From: Stenopsyche tienmushanensis
Taxonomy: Eukaryota > Arthropoda > Insecta > Trichoptera > Stenopsychidae
Length of the DNA stretch: 64,000 nt
NCBI GenBank assembly: GCA_008973525.1
Contig: WACJ01000080.1
Location: 124,001-188,000, forward strand
Direction: 5' to 3'
Position 1 is the stretch's first letter; every line of letters starts with the position of its first letter. The notes under the pieces were generated by a model that saw nothing but the letters and a program-made list of their open reading frames with translations, was not told the origin of the DNA and did no database searches. The translations under genes were made by a program, and so were the position numbers. Shown here piece by piece: positions 57,318-64,000 of this stretch.

Positions 57318-57522
57318 TTAACCTCTGAAGTAGTACTATCCCAGGGCTTGGGACCCCCTATTCAGAAAGACCACTCTTGTACATTGAGCTGGCAAACAGA
57401 CAGAGACGCGTTACGTTCTCTCTTTGTCTCTGTCTGTGTCCAAGTTCAATGTACAAGAGTGCGCTTTCTGAATAAGTGGAGGGGGATCGCAGGCCCTGCG
57501 ATAGTACTTCTTTAGGGGCTAA
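57318..57522. mobile_element. Foldback element related to family F
   Basis: A 205-bp near-palindrome. The outer arms 'aagtagtactatcccagggc' and 'gccctgcgatagtacttctt' pair. The inner arms 'agtgcgctttctgaataa' / 'tattcagaaagaccactctt' and 'gtctctgtctgtgtcc' / 'aaacagacagagac' pair too, around a centre at about 57415. The inner arms are the left-part blocks of family F. The left border is TTAA (57318-57321), the right CTAA. A transcript would fold into one long hairpin. Confidence 0.8.
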
Positions 57523-57836
57523 GAAAAAACATTCATAGCTAAGCAGATAAGTGGCCGTTAGTAGTTAGTACTAAACGTTACCAAAATGTTTGTTTTTAAG
57601 ATTTCCAAAGTTATCATATCATTATATTCAAATTCGTTTTATAACTAATGAAATCGATGATATCTTCTTCACTTGTAATTTCGCTCTCATTTTCTTCCTG
57701 TTAAGAAACAAAATAAAACGATATCTGGATCGTCCATGCATTCAAAATCTGGATCATTTTAATTATGATCGAGCCACTCTCGATGTGTTCCCTATCCACG
57801 TTTATAAACATTTTTAATTTTGTAATAATCCACATA

Positions 57837-58017
57837 CAGTCAATCTTCCTATAGCGTCCACTTTATTTGCGGTGCTTTTACGTAAGTCATAGGTAAAATA
57901 CGTAAAAGCCGCTAGCGCATGTTTGTCACTTACACTTATTAACCAATTAAAGACGTACAAATATTTTATTGGTGCCTAACTTTCTGTGGCATCTCGACGC
58001 TATAGAAGGGTTGACTA
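57837..58017 (+). mobile_element. Small palindromic MITE, Tigger/pogo-like ends
   Basis: Left end CAGTCAATCTTCCTATAGCG (57837-57856) and right end, inward, TAGTCAACCCTTCTATAGCG match with few changes. TA precedes the left end. A second inner palindrome, TGCTTTTACGTA / TACGTAAAAGC, lies at 57875-57912. Ends of the CAGT.A...CTATAACG kind with TA targets are typical of Tigger/pogo. 181 bp, not coding. Confidence 0.7.
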
Positions 58018-58658
58018 TGTTTCAGATATATCATTTGATTCAATCTCTTCAAAATGCATTAAGCTGTTTCCATGCCAGGAAGAATCTTTTTCCATTGTTT
58101 ATGGTTTTATATTTGACCAAGAATGTGTTATTTTATGTATAGTATCCAATATTGTATTTTTTCACGGAAATTGATCAAACTGTCATCTTTTTCAGCAAAA
58201 GTTTTCAGAAGATTGTGACAATAAAGACGTTTCATTATTTAATAATAATACTGCTTTTGGCGGCAATCATAATCAATCTTCAAAAATCTCCCTGTCCACC
58301 GATGCCCATTTTTGCATGTAATATTCGACAAGAATGATTTTCATTGGAGTTCAAAAGCTTCATTTTATGAGTTCTTGGTGTGTTTTTTGTCTGTTATTAC
58401 CCCGGGTCCTTTTTCACAGTCCTACACCAGTACTGATATCTGACTCGTGTAATGAGATTTCTTAAACTCCATTGTCCAGTTGTTTTGAGAACCAATATAA
58501 TTGAGACACGAACACAAACGTTTGTTTTGGTAGTTAAGACACAAGCATCATCCTTATCGTTTTAAAGAGTTTTGTTTCTTGACCTGTGTGTATAACACCT
58601 CATGTACTATTCAGAAGTAACCTGATTATCCGAGTATCAACACACGTGCGTCTCATAA
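58018..58658. other. Intergenic, nothing recognised
   Basis: Short AT-rich frames at 57986-58337 overlap the MITE border and are background. Confidence 0.45.
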
Positions 58659-59310
58659 TTATATAAGCATTTTTTTCAAACAATCAATATTTTTCAGGCA
58701 AAAATAATCGGCAAATCTGCACCCGAATAAACGAGAGTACAATGTTTCACCTTTTGTTGAGCATATGTCTTTATGACAGTCTGAAGGCGACATATTTAAC
58801 GAAAATGAATGATTCCCAATTTGATTCCTAGATGTTCTTAGATCATAGTGATGTGCGTTAATATCAGCCGAAAGCTGCTCAGTAAAAGAACCAATGGTAG
58901 CTGGTATGTTAAGGATATTCAGAAATTCACAGAGATTTAGACTCATGGTCTATTCTGATAATTCTAAAAACATTGGATCTAAAAATCCCTCCACCCTGGT
59001 AATGTTGGGATAAAGATCTTTTTCGGGATATTTTCTCTTTGAATTTTGATATGTTGCGATTGGAATCAATGCTGTTATTCTTACGTAAAATGTTGCATCT
59101 AAAGATATTCAATACGTATTTATCGACATTTGCCATCAATGCATTTTTTCCACGTCGAAGTTGAGACATTTGATATTCGAAAGGATTCGGCATTTTAGTT
59201 GTGTCCTCTCCGTTGTACGCAGACATAAACAAATAGGAGGCGATGCTCCCGTCTGGATCAAAACGAAAGCATATCAAGGAGTGTGTACACAAGAAATCAC
59301 GCAGGCTCAT
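58659..59310 (-). pseudogene. Frameshifted coding-like stretch, unrecognised
   Basis: On the minus strand a 127-codon frame (59310-58927, 'DPDGSIASYLFMSAYNGEDT', 'NPFEYQMSQLRRGKNALMAN') ends at a stop. A second, 95-codon frame (58946-58659, 'NILNIPATIGSFTEQLSADI', 'NAHHYDLRTSRNQIGNHSFS') overlaps it by about 20 bases in another frame. Together they give over 200 coding-like residues separated by one apparent frameshift. I recognise no domain. Two overlapping chance frames remain possible. Confidence 0.3.
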
Positions 59311-61935
59311 TTTACTTTTGAAGTGACAGGATCAAAAAGAGCACCCCAAACGGATGCATAAGTGCAAGAGGTGGATTGCTCAATGTTTACATGGTCGTAA
59401 AAATACAGGGGCGTATTTTTTATTGGATCGTGCAGGTTGCTTTTGATGTCTCGGAGGGGAAGAAATGAAATTCAATATGAGACAGTGGTAGACGGGTTTC
59501 TTGTGCTCTCCATTATGTACATACCCTGGCCTCTTCTTTATCTACACAATATGTTAAGAATTAATATGACCCTTGTAAATTAGGATGCAGGCGCGTCGAC
59601 TGGGCTGCCTGTACTTCCGATTTCATTTTTATTTTCTATGGAGGACTATTTGAGAACTTTTTAGGAAATTATCAATGTATTTTGTACATAAATGCATTTA
59701 AAAAATATTAATTTTTGGACTTAGATTCAAATCTAGATTCCGTTAAAAAATTTGCTCAAGTTGAATACCAAGATGATAATAAAGTTGGGCAGGGTCTTCT
59801 ATGGTATACTGATTTGCAATAATAATTAAAATATCTATAAAATAAACTAGGAAATATAATATAGAAACGAATTATTTAAAAAAAATCATGTGAAGATCCC
59901 CTGCGTTTTGAAAAAGTTGTTATGAAAGTTTGCTACGTTGAGAGACTACTTTTTCCAAGCTCATGGAAGTGCTCCCACATGCCTTAGATGAGCATTCTTT
60001 ATGAAATTTGGCAGGCACGTGTATAATAAATGTCTTCATCGTATAGACTACAATTATTCAAAAATATGAACAAGTTTTTATTTAATTAACTAAAAACTAC
60101 AAAAAATGTTGGTAAAAATACAAATTCTTCTTCGATCACTCACTATTTTTTTATTTTCCAATATTTCTTCTTAATTAAAGACTAAGCTATAGACAATGTT
60201 ATACAAAGTAAAAATATGCTCTTATATTTTTGCTACAAATCACCTGTCTAGGACATAGGACTTCCATGTCCAACACACTAAATATCAATATTCTTTATTT
60301 AATAAGATTCGCATAAAAAAATGTTAAAAAAGTCGATCACTTTAGCAATAATTTAACTGAAAGATCTGAGTCACATCAATTAAATACATTTTAACACTTT
60401 ATTAATCACCTTTATATTTAATTTTTCAGATTCAGGAACTCAGGCTAAGCTTAATTCTAATTATTTTGGTATGGTGAATACTTTTTACACAATTTGAATT
60501 TGATTCGAATCTTTACAATAACAGTCCAGGATATACACGATAATGCTGACATATCATGTTTAATAATTTTTTAAGCTGCCATTTTCATAATAAACGAAAG
60601 TTCCTTTTTTTCCTTAAGCATTAAATTTGTTTACAGAAGTTGAGTGGCCATGTAGACGCACTTTGTACACTTTTACTTGACAGCTCTGCATGCGGGCATT
60701 CCTTTCCGCCAACCAAGAGACGTGGACGTTTGCAGCATCAGGTTACCAGCTCCGGCAGTGTTCTTCAACATCTTCAAGTGGTTTCATATAAACATTTTAT
60801 GTGTCTTTATCAAAGCCTCGTAAAACCGCTTGCATGCTATAGAAGGAAACGAGGAAGATATCTGGCATCGATCCTTGTAACGACGTCTAGGATTAATAAT
60901 TAGCATACTTTTAAAAACCCTTTTAAATCATCGAAATGATTTACCGAACGAATATTGTATTCATAATGTTGAGCATCCATGCCTGAAGGAGATTAACTTT
61001 TGACGCTAAGGAATAATGGTTACTCAGCCTCCTTCCGGTTTAAAAATCTTTCTTCAAGCCTTCGGGTTATTCAACCGAAAACCGAATATACACTCCCATT
61101 ATCATTTTTTTTAAATCTAAAAACAAATTTAAATTGCTCCTTCTAGACAAATTGTCTGCACACTGGGAAGAGAAAAGGTTAAATTGATTATACAAGGGCA
61201 TTATTAGGGCATGTCATAATTTTTCTAGGGATCATCAGGTTGAGCTTAATCATTGCATGAATGATGTCATATAATTTAAGCAGATCATTGACGAAGAAAC
61301 TGGAATTTTTTGAATGCATATATCATGCACAAGATAACTATAAAACAATAATTAAACGTTTTGTACTTTCGTAGGGATTAGTTGCCTATCAATAGCCAAA
61401 TTCATGTCGGCTATTGATAAGCATCATATATCATTTTGTTTCATACAGTCTGATATTTGCGGGCTTGTAGAAGTGAGCTTCACTGTGTAAATTTTTTATT
61501 GAATAATAGAAGATTTTAAAATTTTCATGTAAAGTGTTCCTGCTCATAGGGAGCAGGTCTCCATTTCGAATTCCAAGATGTGAAATAGCGAAATAAGTTG
61601 GTTGGTAAGTACCTCATGCATATAGAATTACAGGGAAGGCGTACTTGAGGTCCAGAGCTAAGATGCCAGACAGATAAATTTAGAAAAAGATTTAATATGT
61701 ATAGTAAAAGATAGTACATACTGAAGTCAAAGAAAAATATGAACTATATGTAGATGCAGTATGATGATGATGATAATAATGATTAACGCAAATTTGAGGG
61801 TTGTTATAGAAATTATACATTTGAAATGATAACGAATATTAAAATTATTGCTGGAATCAGGGCTTCAAAGCGGTATTTTTTCGTTTCGGTTTTATAGTAT
61901 CATAACTAGAACTAGAAGTAGTATATTAAACTAAA
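59311..61935. other. Intergenic, little recognised
   Basis: AT-rich. At 60630 a good 3' splice-site pattern ('tttgtttacag') precedes an 87-codon frame (60640-60903) with no recognisable motif; an isolated exon cannot be excluded. A GAT/AAT microsatellite lies at 61761-61783. Confidence 0.4.
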
Positions 61936-62375
61936 CAGGGACCTTAACAAAGGGGGTGGCTAAGCAGGCGCTCGCCACGGGCGCAACTGGGCTTTGCAAA
62001 ACGCAGAATACCGGACCTAGGCGAGAGTTGCACATGGATTTTTATTTTACTTGACCAATCTACTTTACATTAATTAACACTCACTCGATCCATTTTTATA
62101 ATATATACTAAGTTGTCAAATCCCTCTTTTTTCAGTTATTCGCTTAAACATTGGGCCGAACCAGCAAGCATAAATCAAGCAAAGCAACATAATATTTTTG
62201 ATCGATTATAAAATTTAAAAAACCCATACGATCAGTCTTCTTTCGACAACTTCGTTTCGTAATAATAGTTCATAATCGTTCTGTAGATATGTTCAAGTAT
62301 GGCGTCCATTCGCCATATCAGCGGTCCGAAAAGCGGACCAGGTTGGATACACAGACCTTGTGGCCACTCCGTCCG
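61936..62375 (-). mobile_element. Family A element, minus strand, right half
   Basis: Right end CAGGGACCTTAACAAAGGG, then 'gcaggcgctcgccacgggcg', 'gagagttgcacatgg', 'cattgggccgaaccag' and the core GGTCCGAAAAGCGGACC (62323-62339). At 'ttgtggccactccgt' (62374) it changes to mariner sequence. The left half of A resumes at 62985. Confidence 0.82.
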
Positions 62376-62379
62376 CAAG

Positions 62380-62990
62380 TGGCAGCTCGAAGTTGAGAAT
62401 GAGCATGTCCTTTCGGACATGGATATTAAATTCAGGTTTTGCACTTTGTTGAGTGGTCTGGCATGCTCTCGAATAGCAGGACCAATATATAGCTCGGGTC
62501 AGTGGAAGGTCCCCCATGTTCTATGTTTCGCCATCGCCACACAATCGATTGAAACATCATCACGACGCTTTTTTTGTTCCATTGTGTGCAAATGCGGCAC
62601 CAATCTTGCGCACAGCTTTCTCATGTTCAAATTTTCAGGCAATATGCAATGTACAGCATTTTTTGAAAGGCCTAGTAGATCTACAGCTCACGCAATTACA
62701 GTCGACGGTCATCCAATAGCATTTTGTGGATTTTGTTTATCATTTCTGGGGCGGTTACATCATTTGGTCGACCACTGCGTGGTTCATCTTGGAAATTCGT
62801 ACCGCCACGTTTAAATTCTGCCACACAACATCTTACTCCTCGAGAGTAGAATCTAGCTCGGATTTGAAATTAGTTGGACTTTCAAATAAAAGTATTCTAT
62901 CACTTAACGATAATCAAATTTTTCCGTATTTACAAATTTACTATGAAGGTTGCCGATTGATGGCTGCCAAACAAATACTAAGCAATGTAG
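62380..62990 (-). pseudogene. Mariner transposase remnant inside family A
   Basis: On the minus strand from about 62830: 'CVAEFKRGGTNFQDEPRSGR', 'PNDVTAPEMINKIHKMLLDD' and 'RRL', the DNA-binding half (R.GRP..VT.P..I..IHKMLLDDRRL). After stops come pieces of 'ENLNMRKLCARLVPHL' and 'MEQKKRRDDVSIDCVAM' near 62640-62540, the linker before the catalytic domain. No catalytic Asp motif is present. It is the same lineage and the same family A junction as 19806-20215. The plus-strand 171-codon frame at 62299-62814 is antisense to it and not a gene. Confidence 0.82.
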
Positions 62991-63185
62991 CATCTTGAAA
63001 ATTAGGCTTTATAAAGTAGACACTTTGTATCATAGTATTTTTTAGCACCACTACCGCCAACTATAATATTAGGTCGGGTACTTTTGGGGACTATCTTCGT
63101 ATATTATTTAAAAAAATACATCTAAATAATATTTTATATGTTGCATTCATAATAGTATTATTTAGCACAAAAATAGGGTCTTAAT
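62985..63185 (-). mobile_element. Family A element, left half resumed
   Basis: Inverted, this matches 21400-21580: 'gatgctacattgctt', 'aaaaatactatgata', 'ccaaaagtacccgacctaat', 'aaataatatacgaagatagt' and 'aatactattatgaatgcaac'. So the mariner segment at 62380-62990 lies within a family A copy. The outermost left inverted repeat is lost at about 63185. Confidence 0.78.
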
Positions 63186-64000
63186 TTGCAATAATAATCT
63201 TATAAATATGTCTGAATTTCATTGAGTTTTGGATCTAGTGATTAAATCCAGGTGTGATCCAATAGCAGATTAAATTGCATTGTAAATTGGTTCAGTAATA
63301 TATTTGAATACATTTTAGTATGGGGGATGAATTTGAGCGCGTCATTCGTAGAAGGTTAAATATTATCGCTTCAAATTTGAATTATTGATGTTTATTTGAG
63401 CTTATTTGGGAGCTTTTTATTTTTTTCCAGTTTCCAGAATAATCTTTTCCATAAAAAGCAGACGGCCGTTAGTAAATCTGTTTTAATAAGCGTCTGCTTC
63501 AACTTCTAAAAATATAAACTACCCCCACTGAAGAAAATCTCTCTTTGTTTCTGTTCTGAACCGGATTTTAAATTATTTCTCCGGTAACATAAATAAGTTT
63601 CAAATCTGTAAATCTCAGCATGGGGTCACACGTGAGACGCGTTTTTTGTTCACGTTTCTTTATGCCAACAACTGTGGCCAAGGATTGTTTCCGATGAAAA
63701 CGACCAAAAATAGGACGGCCAAGTATTTTAGAAAATGTGTGAGCTATTAAGAAAGCTTATGATTCATATTTGGCAGCAGACGCTGTAATTCGGGATGTTT
63801 TTTTATCGAAGATTGATAGGTCTCAGTTTTACGTAAACCCCCACATTAAATGTTACGTTATATCGGTAATAGACTGTTGCATATGAACTTGTAAAACTGG
63901 AAGTTATTTTTGTAATCAAGAGCATATTTCGTACTAGGAAGTTTTTCTCAAGTATGAGGAAGTGTGTCAGAACAATTTCGGATCACAAACATGTTCACCT
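63186..64000. other. Intergenic, nothing recognised
   Basis: AT-rich sequence without shared repeats or coding-like frames up to the window edge. Confidence 0.5.

Noticed and set aside
60630..60903. Exon after a strong 3' splice-site pattern
   Set aside because: No donor, no partner exon and no domain could be found, so it is mentioned only in the interval note.
62299..62814. Longest open frame of the window, 171 codons, plus strand
   Set aside because: It lies antisense to a mariner remnant and the family A core; the minus strand carries the recognisable transposase motifs.

Overview
The window looks like 64 kb of animal, most likely arthropod, nuclear DNA: AT-rich, with no long uninterrupted reading frame, and full of decayed transposable elements of types common in arthropod genomes. 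Tc1/mariner, hAT, piggyBac-like, Tigger/pogo-like, non-LTR and LTR retrotransposon pieces are all present. There are no operons, no bacterial-type gene spacing, and no rRNA, tRNA or CRISPR that I could see. I cannot name the species. No intact host protein-coding gene was recognised. A few reading frames (for example 31094-31339, 43881-44138, 58659-59310 on the minus strand, and 5184-5732 on the minus strand) might be single exons or old coding debris.

Layout. 1-5.2 kb: piggyBac-like TTAA elements (family F), one split by a complete hAT insertion with an 8-bp target duplication. 6-9.4 kb: a chimeric mariner pseudogene, a GC-rich patch, a minisatellite (family H) and a mariner deletion derivative with intact inverted ends. 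12.3-14.6 kb: a hAT derivative (family B), a minus-strand reverse-transcriptase pseudogene and a family C repeat. 16.4-22 kb: an LTR-like repeat (family E), a perfect hairpin, a hAT end, and three family A elements, one continuous with a mariner pseudogene. 23.5-30 kb: a second B copy, a GC-rich patch, an inverted pair of family D, and the 3' end of a non-LTR reverse transcriptase. 32-39.4 kb: A, F/C, B and Tigger-like (G) repeats and a broken coding-like frame. 39.4-50.7 kb: E copies, a mariner remnant, H repeats, F between two G copies, a fourth B, and another mariner deletion derivative. 51-64 kb: an F element, a solo LTR with primer-binding site, A elements, a foldback F element, a Tigger-like MITE, and a last A element interrupted by mariner sequence.

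The elements form a history rather than a pathway. Non-autonomous families (A, B, F/C, G) copied at the ends would need transposases supplied elsewhere. The transposase and reverse-transcriptase remnants here carry stops, frameshifts and internal deletions and cannot act. The most unusual signals are: the modular F/C family, which shares one end but carries different left halves; family A, with a conserved GC-rich hairpin core and mariner sequence at the same internal junction in two copies; and a set of perfect short palindromes, two of them inside mariner coding sequence. All family names A-H are labels made for this window only, and all assignments rest on reading by eye.
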